From: Treponema medium
Lineage (GTDB): Bacteria; Spirochaetota; Spirochaetia; Treponematales; Treponemataceae
Assembly: GCF_017161265.1 (NCBI RefSeq)
Contig: NZ_CP031393.1
Location: forward strand, 1,922,001 to 1,986,000
Reading direction: 5' to 3'
Length of the DNA stretch: 64,000 nucleotides
Shown: in pieces, positions 26,873-36,797 of the stretch
How positions within the stretch are numbered: position 1 is the first letter of the stretch
How the letters are laid out: every line of letters starts with the position of its first letter
Translations under genes and position numbers: made by a program
Notes under the pieces: generated by a model
Database searches by the model: none
What the model was told of the DNA's origin: nothing
The model's input: the letters and a program-made list of their open reading frames with translations, nothing else

Positions 26873-28714
26873 ATGTCAAAAGGTTTAAAGGCTGCTGCGT
26901 TTTTATGCGCGGTAATGTTGGCTCTTGCAAGCTGCGGCGGAAAAACGGAACAAAAGCAGGCCGGCGGAGACGGAGCAACGGATAACACATTAAAGCTGTT
27001 GTTTCCGCAAGTGATCGAACGGGAAGGAGCGGCGGTCGGCGGCACATTTGTATATGGGTATGCATACGATACACCGTGGAAGGGAGTGTTTAATACGTTC
27101 CTGTATCAGGATAATCCCACTTTGGAAGTAATGCGGCCGCGCCTCGGATATTTTATGACTGATGGCCCGAACCATGAAATTAGAGACGGATATTGTGCGA
27201 TGACGTTTGACCGTGAGGCGAAAACGGCGACGTATCACATAAACGAGAAGCTTACGTGGTCGGATGGAGTACCGGTAACTGCCGATGATATTATCTTTGT
27301 GTATGAATGTATCGGCCATCCCGATTATACCGGTGTTCGCTATGACAGCGAGTTTGAAAATGTTGTGGGCATGGTTGAATACCACAAGGGCGAGGCAAAA
27401 ACGATTTCCGGCCTCAAAAAGATAGATGATAAAACGGTTGAAGTTACCTTTGAAAACTTTTTCCCGGGCATCTTATGGGGCGCCGGACTTACCTATTATG
27501 CAGAGCCTGCTCATTATCTTAAAGATATACCTTTAGCGGAGATGGCATCCCACGACCGCGTACGGAAAACCCCTCTTTCCTACGGTCCGTTCACCATCAA
27601 TTCGATGGTTGAAGGGGATATAATTGAATATGTACCTAATCCCTATTGGTTCGGGAAAAAGCCTGCCGTTGATAAGCTTATCGTAAAGCGAATTGCACCG
27701 ACCTCCGTTGTTGCAGCGATAAAAGCAGGTGAAGTTGATGTTATTCAATTTAAGAATGATATATACGATCAATTGGTCGAACTTGACGATGAGGGTAAAA
27801 CCGTCCTTGACGAAAACGGAAAGCCCAAAATGAAAATCGATAATATCGATATTGTCGGCAGTATCGAAGGTACGTATACGTACATCGGATTTAAATTCGG
27901 TACGTGGAATAAAGAAAAAGAAATGTGCGAAATGTTCCCCGACCGTAGTAAATTTAAGGATAAGGCACTGCGCCATGCTATCGGCTATGCAATGGATAAC
28001 GACGGTATCAATGCTATCTACTACCACGGTTTGCGCGTTACCGCCAACTCGTTTATCACACCGTACCATCCCGGTTTTTATGACCCAAGCCGAAAAGGAT
28101 ACTCTTATGATCCCGAAAAAGCAAAGAAGTTGCTGGACGAAGCGGGTTACAAGGATGTCGACGGGGATGGATACCGCGAAACACCGGACGGAAAACCGCT
28201 TAAGATTAACTTCCTGTTTATGAGCGGCAGCGATGTAGCAGCTCCGATGGCGAATTACTATATCCAAAACTGGAAAGATGTCGGCTTAAATGTCGCGCTG
28301 AACGACGGCCGATTGATCGAGTTCAATGCGTTCTATGATAAGCTGCTGGATGATGACCCAACCGTAGAAATGTATTCCGCTGCATGGGGAGTCGGGTCGA
28401 ATCCGGAACCGACCGGACTGTACGGGAAAGTTGCCCAGTTTAATTTGGAACGTTGGGTAAACGAGAAAAACGAAGAGTTGCTTGCTCAGATAACTTCTGA
28501 AGCCGCTTTTGACGAAGCATTCCGTGCTCAAGCTTATAAAGAATGGGACGAAAATATTCTTGAAGAAGCTCCGGCAATTCCGACTGCTTATCGTATGGAA
28601 TTATATGCCGTAAATAAGCGGGCAAAGAACTGGGATAAACGTTTTGTTACCGACTGGGATTGGTGTGACCTCGCGCTGATCAGCGACAAGCCTGCCGTCA
28701 ATACCATGAAATAA
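26873..28714 (+). CDS. oppA: Oligopeptide-binding lipoprotein OppA
   Basis: 613 residues from ATG 26873 (SD GGAGG at 26862-26866); an upstream in-frame ATG at 26858 lies over the SD. Lipobox LALASC gives acylated Cys21. SBP family 5 fold: LTWSDGVPVTADDIIFVYE, PNPYWFGKKPAVDKLIVKRI and the DPEKAKKLLDEAGYKD.DGDGYRETPDG pattern. Binds peptides in the periplasm for OppBCDF. It is last in the locus, separated from oppC by leader L2, which may set its expression apart from the rest. Confidence 0.93.
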   Translation: MSKGLKAAAFLCAVMLALASCGGKTEQKQAGGDGATDNTLKLLFPQVIEREGAAVGGTFVYGYAYDTPWKGVFNTFLYQDNPTLEVMRPRLGYFMTDGPNHEIRDGYCAMTFDREAKTATYHINEKLTWSDGVPVTADDIIFVYECIGHPDYTGVRYDSEFENVVGMVEYHKGEAKTISGLKKIDDKTVEVTFENFFPGILWGAGLTYYAEPAHYLKDIPLAEMASHDRVRKTPLSYGPFTINSMVEGDIIEYVPNPYWFGKKPAVDKLIVKRIAPTSVVAAIKAGEVDVIQFKNDIYDQLVELDDEGKTVLDENGKPKMKIDNIDIVGSIEGTYTYIGFKFGTWNKEKEMCEMFPDRSKFKDKALRHAIGYAMDNDGINAIYYHGLRVTANSFITPYHPGFYDPSRKGYSYDPEKAKKLLDEAGYKDVDGDGYRETPDGKPLKINFLFMSGSDVAAPMANYYIQNWKDVGLNVALNDGRLIEFNAFYDKLLDDDPTVEMYSAAWGVGSNPEPTGLYGKVAQFNLERWVNEKNEELLAQITSEAAFDEAFRAQAYKEWDENILEEAPAIPTAYRMELYAVNKRAKNWDKRFVTDWDWCDLALISDKPAVNTMK

Positions 28715-28746
28715 CGAGATGGAAGGTAAGTAACAATAGTAATATG

Positions 28747-28788
28747 GAATAACATTGATCTGTCGATAGCGGCAGGTCGGTGTTATTC
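28747..28788 (+). terminator. Hairpin after oppA
   Basis: GAATAACA (28747-28754) pairs with TGTTATTC (28781-28788), extended inside by TGATCTG/CAGGTCG. No strong U-tract. A second hairpin, AGCGCTTATAAAACC with GGTTTTAAGCGC, follows at about 28810-28843, before the phosphatase gene. Confidence 0.55.
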
Positions 28789-28888
28789 GTATTTAAGGCA
28801 AAAATATCAAGCGCTTATAAAACCGGATTGGTTTTAAGCGCATTAATGTGATTAAAAGTAAATTAAAATGGTTACGAGGTTGTAGCGC

Positions 28889-30361
28889 ATGATACGAAAA
28901 CAACAGGAGTTTTGGGGTAAATTAATTATTTTTACCGGCATCAGTTTGGTTTTTTCAGCTTTTATGTTCGCGTTGAGTCCCCGCTTTTCGTTTTTGGGAC
29001 GGTTGATTTCGGCAAAAGACCTTACATTGATGGTAACACAATACCGGATGCTTCCTAATTTCAGTTTTTTTACTCGTTTCGGTTTTGCTTTTGCAATCTT
29101 TGCTATTGCTTCTATTATGGCCTCGCTTGGAACAGTCTTTTTATCTCGTAAGGTACGGGAAAGGGTGTATAAAGAAACGGAGACTGCTCTTTTTGAGACC
29201 TTTATCAACAGATTACGCTTTTGCTATACACGTGAAAACCTTATCGAAGCTGTTCAGCAAGAGCTTGAATACAAGGCTGATTGCTCTGTCTTGCTTATCA
29301 ATACCGACACCGATTTGGTTGTATATAGCAGTACTTCGGCTTATGTTTCGGATCCCGATGTGTATGAAAAGCTGGCGCATCGATTCTCTGCCGAGTGGCT
29401 TGATCACTGGGGAGAAAATATTTATTTATTGGATTCCGATATGCAAATGACTTCCGACAGGAAACAAGCACGGGGTCTTGTTATTGCATATAGTTCTGCA
29501 CGTCTTTTTATTATCTGTCGTTATATCCGCGCTGTTGAACCTGAAGTATTCCCGCAGTTTTTTACTGAGTTTAAAAACTATTTCGGACGTGAAAAAACAC
29601 TTTCGCAACTCCTCTATTATTCGGAGCTTGCACAGGAATGGCAAATGGTTGCCAATACTCAGCGGGCATTCCTGCCGCAGAAAATACCGGCGCTTGACAA
29701 GCTGGAAATAGGTGTTTATTTCCGGCCGTTGGTAAACGTATCGGGAGACTATTATGATATTATCCCTATTGACGAAGATAAAACCTTGATTATTACAGGG
29801 GACGTTTCCGGAAAAGGTCTTGCAGCGGCACTTGTTATGGGGGTCCTTGTAAATACAATACGGATTATGGAAAATAAAGAAGATCTTGCCGGTTTGATCT
29901 TTGCTGTAGACAGCGCTATTAAGCGTATGAATCTACTGGATAAATATACCGTCGTGTTTTTAGGGCTCATCGACACTAAGGCTATGAAAATACGCTATGT
30001 AAATGCTTCAATGGAAGCGCCGATGATCTTTACTAGAGCGGCGGAAGGATATAAAGTAAAGATGCTTGATTCAAATTGTTCCGTTATCGGGATTATTGAT
30101 ATCGATTCGGTGACGGTTGCCGAAAAACCTCTGTACCGTAATGATTTGCTTGTTATTACGACGGACGGAATTCCCGAAATTACCAATGAAGAAGGTGTGG
30201 AACTTGGTAGTAATGACCTTTACATTGAATCAATTAAATCTTTTGCTTCGTCTGACGCATCGTCAATTACCTCAAAGGTAGCGGAATTGGGACTTAACTA
30301 CAGTGCTGCAAAAGCCTTCCGCGATGATACCACTATTTTAGCAGTAAAATTAAAGGGATAA
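28889..30361 (+). CDS. SpoIIE/RsbU-type PP2C serine phosphatase, membrane-bound
   Basis: 490 residues. Two N-terminal membrane helices (about residues 12-32 and 55-80), a middle sensor-like region, and a C-terminal PPM/SpoIIE phosphatase with NVSGDYYDIIPI and TGDVSGKGLAAALVMG metal-binding Asp motifs and TTDGIPE. It would dephosphorylate the phospho-STAS protein encoded two genes on, switching the anti-sigma kinase partner. Next gene begins four bases after its stop. Confidence 0.88.
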   Translation: MIRKQQEFWGKLIIFTGISLVFSAFMFALSPRFSFLGRLISAKDLTLMVTQYRMLPNFSFFTRFGFAFAIFAIASIMASLGTVFLSRKVRERVYKETETALFETFINRLRFCYTRENLIEAVQQELEYKADCSVLLINTDTDLVVYSSTSAYVSDPDVYEKLAHRFSAEWLDHWGENIYLLDSDMQMTSDRKQARGLVIAYSSARLFIICRYIRAVEPEVFPQFFTEFKNYFGREKTLSQLLYYSELAQEWQMVANTQRAFLPQKIPALDKLEIGVYFRPLVNVSGDYYDIIPIDEDKTLIITGDVSGKGLAAALVMGVLVNTIRIMENKEDLAGLIFAVDSAIKRMNLLDKYTVVFLGLIDTKAMKIRYVNASMEAPMIFTRAAEGYKVKMLDSNCSVIGIIDIDSVTVAEKPLYRNDLLVITTDGIPEITNEEGVELGSNDLYIESIKSFASSDASSITSKVAELGLNYSAAKAFRDDTTILAVKLKG

Positions 30362-30364
30362 TGT

Positions 30365-32494
30365 ATGGGTTTAATTTTCTTTACGTATTTTGGCGCTGTT
30401 TTACTCCTTGTAAACTCATCGTATCTTTCGTTTCATCAATCGAATCGTATTAGTGTCCTGTTAAATAAGATTACGGTACCCGCCGCTGCTTTTGCACTTT
30501 GTGTCGCTGTTTCCGTTCATCTGGTTTTTTATGGTCAAGCTGGTATACAACGAGTTGTAACGACGTGTGGTATCTTCTTTATGTTGCTTGCTTCTTACCA
30601 CATCCTTGATATGGTGCTTGTTATTTCAGAGTTTAAAGCTTATAAAGTGCTTCAAAAGATTAACGCAGTATTCCATATTGCGGGTATGGGGCTTATTGTA
30701 TTCTACGTCGGTAGATTCCAGTGGAGTCCGTTAAAGGGTTTTTACTTTTTACAGCGTGATGTTGTTCCGGGTATGAGCGGTATTAGACTCTTTATGTATA
30801 TTTACATATTCTTTGTCCCGGTACTTTCAATCATAATATGCTTTGTCAAAATGTTTTTTGTGAAAAGCAATATTCATCGACAACAGCTCCTGTTGCACGG
30901 ATTTGCCATCGGGCTTGCTCTTGCGATATGGATTGCAGAAAACCATTATTTTATGGTGTTTTCTTGGGCTTTTTCGTTTATACCGTTCGGGTATGTTGCT
31001 ATGTTGGCGTTGGACAATGCCATATTTTCGTTGACGCGTGTTTTTGATATTAAGCAAATTCTCTTCGGTTTTATCCGGTTTATCTTTTTTACTGTTTTAT
31101 TTGCCGGAGCTGCTGGTTTTGCAACAGCGCTTATTATGCAGTTTATCCCTTCGGTTGGCGGTTGGATAGCTTTAATTACGGTTTCGTGTATTATTCTTTT
31201 CTTTATTCGAAGTTTTGTTGCCGGTAAGCTTGAATATGTCTTTGGTAAAACAGCAGACTACGAAGTAAAGTTAGATGCAGAGCTGCAAAAACTCGATTTT
31301 GGTAAAGGTCACGATACGGTGTTGGAGACTTTTCCGAGAATTATGAAACAGTATATCACCTGTAAAGGCCTCGATATTCTTGTCAGCGATGAAAATATGA
31401 ATTTGCAGACGGTGTATTCGGATTTTGACCATCATAATACATTGAGCGCAAACCTCCCTTGTTTTGAATATCTACTCAGTCAAAATAATATCGTTATTAC
31501 CAAAACGGAGCTTATTGCTAATTATTTGTATGAATCGATACGGGGTGAACTGCTCGATATTTTTGAAACAACACAGACCGAAATTCTTATCAGTATGAGA
31601 GAGGGGCAAAAACTCATCGGTTGTATCCTATTAGCCCCTAAGACGCACAGTGCGGAGTACAACCCGTATGACATACGAGTATTGTCCAATATGTATTCGT
31701 ATTTCTTTTTGGTAATCTATTACCTTAGAAATATTTCTAAGCAAGATATTACCGTTACGATTGACCGCGAGGTCGAAATGTCCGACCAAATTATCGGATC
31801 TATTCAGAATTATAAGGATACGCTTGAAGAGCATGGATTTTCAATGGATTCTATTGCATATTCCGCGCATCAGCTCGGCGGTGATTTTATCGACTATATT
31901 ACGTTGAACGAAAAACGGGCAATGTTCCTTATCGGCGATGTTTCAGGTAAGGGATTAAGTGCGAGTATGTCGATGGTCATTTTAAAGTCGATTATTCATA
32001 CCTATTTGCAGACAATCTCAGATTTTAAGGAATTAATAACAAAGGTAAACCGATTTATAAAGGACAATCTGCCGCGCGGAACTTTCTTTGCGGGACTTTT
32101 TGGTATTATCGACTTTCCGACTAATACGATTTATTATTTGAACTGCGGTATTCCGCTGATGTCAATGTATATCAGTTCATATAAGAACGCAATCGAAATT
32201 CAGGGAGAAGGCAGAGTTCTCGGCTTTGTAAAGAATATTGCGCCTTTCTTAAAAGTACGGAAAATCACCATGCACAAAGGAGATACGATTGTTTTTACGA
32301 CTGACGGTTTGCTTGAGGCAACGAACTTAAAAGGAGACCGATTTGGCAGCGATCGTGTTGGCCGAATCCTGCAGGAAAATAACAGCGCTAACCCCTCTCA
32401 GATTGCTCGTACTATTTATAATAGCCTTCTGGATTTTATTTTACGTAAAATTGATGATGATGTTACTATATTGGTATTGAAATATAATCAATAA
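30365..32494 (+). CDS. Second SpoIIE/RsbU-type phosphatase with multi-TM sensor
   Basis: 709 residues. About eight N-terminal membrane helices up to residue ~290, a cytoplasmic GAF-like region, and a SpoIIE/PP2C domain with HQLGGDFIDYI, IGDVSGKGLSASMSM and TTDGLLEATN. The N-terminal region resembles histidine-kinase-type 7TM sensor modules. Two phosphatases with different sensors feeding one STAS protein suggests integration of two signals. Confidence 0.87.
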   Translation: MGLIFFTYFGAVLLLVNSSYLSFHQSNRISVLLNKITVPAAAFALCVAVSVHLVFYGQAGIQRVVTTCGIFFMLLASYHILDMVLVISEFKAYKVLQKINAVFHIAGMGLIVFYVGRFQWSPLKGFYFLQRDVVPGMSGIRLFMYIYIFFVPVLSIIICFVKMFFVKSNIHRQQLLLHGFAIGLALAIWIAENHYFMVFSWAFSFIPFGYVAMLALDNAIFSLTRVFDIKQILFGFIRFIFFTVLFAGAAGFATALIMQFIPSVGGWIALITVSCIILFFIRSFVAGKLEYVFGKTADYEVKLDAELQKLDFGKGHDTVLETFPRIMKQYITCKGLDILVSDENMNLQTVYSDFDHHNTLSANLPCFEYLLSQNNIVITKTELIANYLYESIRGELLDIFETTQTEILISMREGQKLIGCILLAPKTHSAEYNPYDIRVLSNMYSYFFLVIYYLRNISKQDITVTIDREVEMSDQIIGSIQNYKDTLEEHGFSMDSIAYSAHQLGGDFIDYITLNEKRAMFLIGDVSGKGLSASMSMVILKSIIHTYLQTISDFKELITKVNRFIKDNLPRGTFFAGLFGIIDFPTNTIYYLNCGIPLMSMYISSYKNAIEIQGEGRVLGFVKNIAPFLKVRKITMHKGDTIVFTTDGLLEATNLKGDRFGSDRVGRILQENNSANPSQIARTIYNSLLDFILRKIDDDVTILVLKYNQ

Positions 32495-32506
32495 GATAGG
32501 AGTATA

Positions 32507-32836
32507 ATGATGGATAACTTAACGATTACGGAAAAAACAAACGATGCGTTTGTTTTGCTGACGGTAGCCGGTTCAATAAATTCATACACGTATCATGAAT
32601 TTGAAACAAAAGTTTACAACCTTATTAAAGAACACTCAATTGTACTTGATGTATCTCGGGTTACAAACCTATCCTCGTCAGGATTAGGAATCCTTATGGC
32701 TGCTTCCGAAGATGGGGAGGAGCTTGGTCATAAAATTTATATTTTGAATCCTTCAGAGGTTGTAAAGCTTGCGATTGCCTCCACCGGTTTTTCGGAAGTG
32801 TTTCCTATTATTCGCTCGCTTGACGAAGTAAAATAG
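32507..32836 (+). CDS. STAS-domain anti-anti-sigma factor
   Basis: 109 residues, SpoIIAA/RsbV type. The core VLDVSRVTNLSSSGLGILMAA has the phosphorylatable Ser within Ser56-58. In the known scheme the unphosphorylated form binds the kinase/anti-sigma partner. SD AGGAG upstream; a second ATG follows at 32510. Next to a GHKL kinase and after two SpoIIE phosphatases. Confidence 0.93.
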   Translation: MMDNLTITEKTNDAFVLLTVAGSINSYTYHEFETKVYNLIKEHSIVLDVSRVTNLSSSGLGILMAASEDGEELGHKIYILNPSEVVKLAIASTGFSEVFPIIRSLDEVK

Positions 32837-32855
32837 GCTGATACGGTATAAGGAC

Positions 32856-33245
32856 GTGAACCATTTACAGGTAGAAGCCGATTTAAAAAATATCGGCTTT
32901 ATTGAAGAGTTTATCTCTACCTCTAAAGATATTCCTGAGAGTAAACGAACAACCGCGCTTATTATCTCAACAGAAGTGTTTGACAATATTGCCGAGCATG
33001 CCGTCTTTGCTGAAAATAAAGATATTCTATTAAGTGTATCAAATATTTTCTTTCCGCGTCTTTGTTTCTCCTACCGTAGTACAAATTTTGATAAGTTATT
33101 ACATGCGCTCAAGAGAACACAACCCTATTTTGATCTGAAGGCAAAGCGGTATCGGGGATTCGGTTTATTGATGACAAAAAATCTTGCTCGTAGAGTATGC
33201 TATCGACAAGAGCAGTCTCGCTCTTGTATTATTGTATACCTATAA
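32856..33245 (+). CDS. Anti-sigma regulatory serine kinase (GHKL ATPase)
   Basis: 129 residues, RsbW/SpoIIAB type. GTG start with AAGGA just upstream. N-box STEVFDNIAEHA and the C-terminal G-box RYRGFGLLMTKNLA are present; the G1 loop is shortened. Expected to phosphorylate the adjacent STAS protein and to sequester a sigma factor or other target not encoded here. Confidence 0.85.
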   Translation: MNHLQVEADLKNIGFIEEFISTSKDIPESKRTTALIISTEVFDNIAEHAVFAENKDILLSVSNIFFPRLCFSYRSTNFDKLLHALKRTQPYFDLKAKRYRGFGLLMTKNLARRVCYRQEQSRSCIIVYL

Positions 33246-33269
33246 ATACGTCGCTAAAAAGTAAGTGGT

Positions 33270-34034
33270 ATGAAAAAAATACTTTGTATAATGATATGTC
33301 TATTATCATTCTTTTGTGTAACGGCAGTTGATGCAAATATGGAAACGCAACTTCGCAGTTTTGCATATCCTTCTGCTATTCCCGTAGAGATGCAGCGTCA
33401 TATTAGTAACAATGCAGTTTCCTTCTTAGCTGACTTGCAGAAGATCTTGGCTGTCGAGAAAGAGAATCTTTTGATATTGGTTGATAAGCAGCATCTATTG
33501 CCTGATGGATATACGCCGCAAAATCTTGTAAGGTTGGATACCGGTCGCGCCTATATCATTAACCGAAAGGATTTATCCCTGACAAAAACAGCGGAACAAG
33601 CCTTGCAGGAGATGGCGCTTGCAGCAAAGCAGGATGGGGTTACACTGATTGTCAGCTCCTCGTACCGTTCATACACATATCAGAAAAATTTATTTGATCG
33701 GTATGTACGGGAATCCGGTGAAAAAGAAGCGGAACGCTTTTCCGCCCGTGCGGGAACAAGCCAACACCAGCTTGGTACGGTCGTAGACTTCGGTTCCATC
33801 TCCGATGAATTTGCACAAACACGCGCCGGTAAGTGGGTACTACAGAACGCTTCAAAATACGGCTGGTCGCTTTCTTTTCCCAAAGGATACGAGGCGGTAA
33901 CCGGCTATGTGTGGGAGTCATGGCACTACCGCTATATCGGTGTAGAAGCCTGCGATTTTCAGCAAAAATGGTTCGGCGATATTCAGCAGTACATGCTTGA
34001 GTTTATCGACGCTTGGAAAAAACAAACAAGATAA
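33270..34034 (+). CDS. D-alanyl-D-alanine carboxypeptidase, VanY family
   Basis: 254 residues with signal peptide (MKKILCIMICLLSFFCVTAVDA). Zinc peptidase M15B motifs: SSSYRSYTYQKNLF, H166 and D173 (GTSQHQLGTVVDFG), E216 and H219 (ESWHYRYIG). Trims pentapeptide stems of periplasmic peptidoglycan. It lies 24 bases after the anti-sigma kinase and may be co-transcribed with it. Confidence 0.92.
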   Translation: MKKILCIMICLLSFFCVTAVDANMETQLRSFAYPSAIPVEMQRHISNNAVSFLADLQKILAVEKENLLILVDKQHLLPDGYTPQNLVRLDTGRAYIINRKDLSLTKTAEQALQEMALAAKQDGVTLIVSSSYRSYTYQKNLFDRYVRESGEKEAERFSARAGTSQHQLGTVVDFGSISDEFAQTRAGKWVLQNASKYGWSLSFPKGYEAVTGYVWESWHYRYIGVEACDFQQKWFGDIQQYMLEFIDAWKKQTR

Positions 34035-34092
34035 ATGTAAGGAAAACGTCTAAAAATAGATTGTATTTTTAGGAGCATTATTCACGTGGTGG

Positions 34093-34118
34093 TTTTCCCC
34101 CCTTTGCATCGGGGAAAA
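34093..34118. other. Palindrome between vanY-like gene and L3
   Basis: TTTTCCCC (34093-34100) pairs with GGGGAAAA (34111-34118). A weaker TCTAAAAATA/TATTTTTAG hairpin precedes it at about 34046. Possibly the end of the phosphatase/VanY transcript. Confidence 0.4.
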
Positions 34119-34132
34119 TTGAATAACTCATG

Positions 34133-34283
34133 GAGTGTAAAATAAAAGCCGTACAAATAGCTCAGGCTTTTATTTACGCACGTTTGCTAAAGTGCAAACT
34201 TGTATATCATAAGCACGTTCTCATTTCATTGCGAACGTGCGTAAAAAGTCAATCGAAAGTTGATACTTTCTTCTTGACTTTTT
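34133..34283 (+). repeat. Family L leader element, copy L3 (upstream of CoA-disulfide reductase gene)
   Basis: Third close copy of the four-hairpin element. HP0 ATAAAAGCC..GGCTTTTAT; HP1 is weakened (GTTTGC/GCAAAC); HP2 and HP3 as in L1. The T5 of HP3 ends at 34283, directly before ATGGGAG, the GGGAG being the SD of the gene at 34297. Confidence 0.85.
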
Positions 34284-34296
34284 ATGGGAGAAAAAC

Positions 34297-35967
34297 ATGA
34301 AAAAATACATCATAGTAGGCGGCGTTGCCGGAGGGGCAGGCGTTGCAGCTCGGTTGCGCAGATTGGATGAAACAGCGGAGATTACCGTCTTTGAGCGGGG
34401 ACAGCATATCAGCTTTGCAAACTGCGGGCTTCCCTATTATGCCGGCGGCGTTATCGAAAACCGGGATGCGCTTTTTGTGATGACGCCCGAAAAGTTTAAG
34501 GCATCGCTAAACGTTACCGCAAAGGTACGACATGAGGTAACGGCGATTAATCCTGCTTCCAAAACGGTAACAGTCAAAAATTTGGATACCGGGGCGGAAG
34601 TTATCGAAAACTATGATACGCTGATTTTAAGCCCGGGCGCATCCCCCATTAAGCCGCCGATTCCGGGAATTAACGATGAAGCGATTTATACATTGCGGTC
34701 GGTCAGCGATATCGATGCGATTAAACAAAGAATAGACAACCCTGCAACAAAACGGGTCGCTGTAATCGGCGGCGGCTTTATCGGTTTGGAAATGGCTGAG
34801 AACCTGCACCGCCGTGGCATAGACGTTTCTATTATCGAAGCAGTTGATCAGGTGATGAATGTTATCGATTATGATATGGCGGCAATCGTGCAGGCGAACA
34901 TCCGCAGCAAGGGGGTCGGTGTATACCTGAAAGATGGAGTAACAGCGTTTGAACGGCGCAGCGCCGGTTTGGCGGTATGTTTGCAGTCGGGTAAAGAGGT
35001 GGTATGCGATGCTGTTCTTCTTTCGATCGGTGTACGTCCCGATACCAAATTGGCAAAGGATTGCAATATTGAGTTGGCGCCGAACGGAGCGATAAAGGTC
35101 AACGATTATTTTGAAACTTCTCAAAAGGATATTTACGCTATCGGCGACGCTATTTCGTTTAAAAGCCCCTTGCTTGATACCGATACGACAATTCCGCTTG
35201 CTGGCCCTGCGAATAAACAGGCTCGTATCTGTGCGGATAATATCGTGTACGGCAATAAGAAAACATACTGCGGGACAATCGGTACCAGCATTGCGCGGAT
35301 ATTCGATTATACCGCAGCTGCGACGGGATTGGGAGAGAAAGCGTTGGATAGGGTAGGGCTCCCTTATAAGCAGGCGGTAACGCATGCCGCTCATCATGCA
35401 AGTTATTACCCTCATGCTTCTATACTGTCGATTAAAATTCTATATAATCCTGAAAATGGTAGATTATGGGGTGCACAGGCGGTCGGTGCGGAAGGTGTTG
35501 ATAAGAGAATTGACGTTCTTGCCGCCTACATTAAAAAGAATGGCACGATTTTCGATCTTGCCGAATTTGAGCACGCTTATGCGCCGCCGTTTGACTCTGC
35601 AAAGGATCCTGTCAATATACTCGGATTTATTGCGGAAAACGACCATAACGGTTTAACAACGATTATTTCGTGGCGGGATGTTCCTCGATATGCAGAACAG
35701 GGAGCGTTCTTCCTTGATGCACGGACTCCAGAGGAGTTTAGCTGCGGCGCCATTCCGGGAGCGGTCAATATACCGCATACTGCATTGCGTGGTAGATTAA
35801 ACGAAGTACCGAAAGACCGTCCAATTGTTATTAACTGCGGCTCCGGTTTGCGGGGCTATACAGCTGAACGGATCTTGCGGCAGAACGGATATAAGAATAC
35901 GGTGAACCTTTCGGGCGGTTTTATGACATATAACACTGTTCATAATGAATTGTCCCGTTTGCCTTGA
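34297..35967 (+). CDS. CoA-disulfide reductase-like flavoprotein with C-terminal rhodanese domain
   Basis: 556 residues. N-terminal FAD site IIVGGVAGGAGVAARLRRLD, redox Cys43 in SFANCGLPYYAGG, NAD site VAVIGGGFIGLEMAENLHRRG, second FAD site DIYAIGDAI, dimerisation domain to about residue 440, then a rhodanese domain with DARTPEEF and active Cys514 (INCGSGLRGY). Such fusions reduce CoA disulfides, polysulfide or persulfides with NAD(P)H, supporting thiol balance and oxygen tolerance. Monocistronic, with leader L3 in front. Confidence 0.9.
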   Translation: MKKYIIVGGVAGGAGVAARLRRLDETAEITVFERGQHISFANCGLPYYAGGVIENRDALFVMTPEKFKASLNVTAKVRHEVTAINPASKTVTVKNLDTGAEVIENYDTLILSPGASPIKPPIPGINDEAIYTLRSVSDIDAIKQRIDNPATKRVAVIGGGFIGLEMAENLHRRGIDVSIIEAVDQVMNVIDYDMAAIVQANIRSKGVGVYLKDGVTAFERRSAGLAVCLQSGKEVVCDAVLLSIGVRPDTKLAKDCNIELAPNGAIKVNDYFETSQKDIYAIGDAISFKSPLLDTDTTIPLAGPANKQARICADNIVYGNKKTYCGTIGTSIARIFDYTAAATGLGEKALDRVGLPYKQAVTHAAHHASYYPHASILSIKILYNPENGRLWGAQAVGAEGVDKRIDVLAAYIKKNGTIFDLAEFEHAYAPPFDSAKDPVNILGFIAENDHNGLTTIISWRDVPRYAEQGAFFLDARTPEEFSCGAIPGAVNIPHTALRGRLNEVPKDRPIVINCGSGLRGYTAERILRQNGYKNTVNLSGGFMTYNTVHNELSRLP

Positions 35968-36020
35968 GTACAATCACTGGATGATTTGACCAAAACGATT
36001 TTTATCGATAGGATAGCGAT

Positions 36021-36797
36021 ATGAAAATAATCCATAAATATTTGTTACTAAGCTTTTTAATAAGCATAGCGGTGGGGTGTGCGTCCGTAAAAGAGGAACC
36101 GGTGCAGTCTGAAGAGATTACAGCTCCGGCACCTCAGTCTGAACCGATCAAAGAACCGGAAGTGCCGGTAAAACAGGAACCCGTTAAACCTGCAGTTCCG
36201 GTTAAGCCGAAGCCTCCTGTTAAAACAAAGAAACCGCCTGTGAAGGTAGAAAAACCTTCTGTGAAGGTGGAGGAAGCTCCTGCGAAGGTTGAGGAGCCGC
36301 CTGTGAAGGTGGAGGAACCTCCTGCACAGCCTGAACCGGTTAAGGAACCGGTTGTTGAAGTTAAACCCGAACCTGTCGAAGAAAAAAATACCGTCATCGC
36401 CGAGTTTGAAGGGGTTACGATTACAAAAGAAACGTATGATCAAACAAAAACGGAGATGGAAAAAATCGTCGAGAAGCTTAACCGTATTACAGCGACAAAA
36501 GACTATACTCAATGGACAACATTCCTATCGGAAGAGTATAAACAGCAGTATTCTCAGTCTTTGACGCTTCAAAAAGTTTCCGAAGCATTGCCGGTTAAAG
36601 GGATAAAACTTAAATCTTTGAAAGATTATTTTACGTATGTTTTTGTGCCTTCACGGCAGAATGTACGGGTAGACGATATCAAGTTTGTTTCCCCGACACG
36701 GGTTGATGTTATTATGAAACAGGCGAATGTTTCGTTGCTTGTCTACGGCTTGGAAAATATTAACGGCAGCTGGAAACTGATTCCGCCGAAACTATAG
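36021..36797 (+). CDS. Lipoprotein with Pro/Lys/Glu-Val repeat linker
   Basis: 258 residues. Lipobox ISIAVGC gives an acylated Cys near residue 20. A linker (about 25-120) is built of PVK, KVEEPP and PEPVK repeats, typical of a periplasm-spanning stalk, and is followed by a charged helical, globular C-terminal domain of unknown family (TKDYTQWTTFLSEEYKQQY..). Function unknown; the linker suggests attachment across the periplasm or to peptidoglycan. Confidence 0.75.
   Translation: MKIIHKYLLLSFLISIAVGCASVKEEPVQSEEITAPAPQSEPIKEPEVPVKQEPVKPAVPVKPKPPVKTKKPPVKVEKPSVKVEEAPAKVEEPPVKVEEPPAQPEPVKEPVVEVKPEPVEEKNTVIAEFEGVTITKETYDQTKTEMEKIVEKLNRITATKDYTQWTTFLSEEYKQQYSQSLTLQKVSEALPVKGIKLKSLKDYFTYVFVPSRQNVRVDDIKFVSPTRVDVIMKQANVSLLVYGLENINGSWKLIPPKL

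Noticed and set aside
27533-28267. 244-codon minus-strand ORF opposite oppA
   Set aside because: It lies wholly inside a well-supported OppA and has no protein-family features.
34627-35415. 262-codon minus-strand ORF opposite the CoA-disulfide reductase gene
   Set aside because: Shadow of a clear flavoprotein with all cofactor motifs intact on the plus strand.
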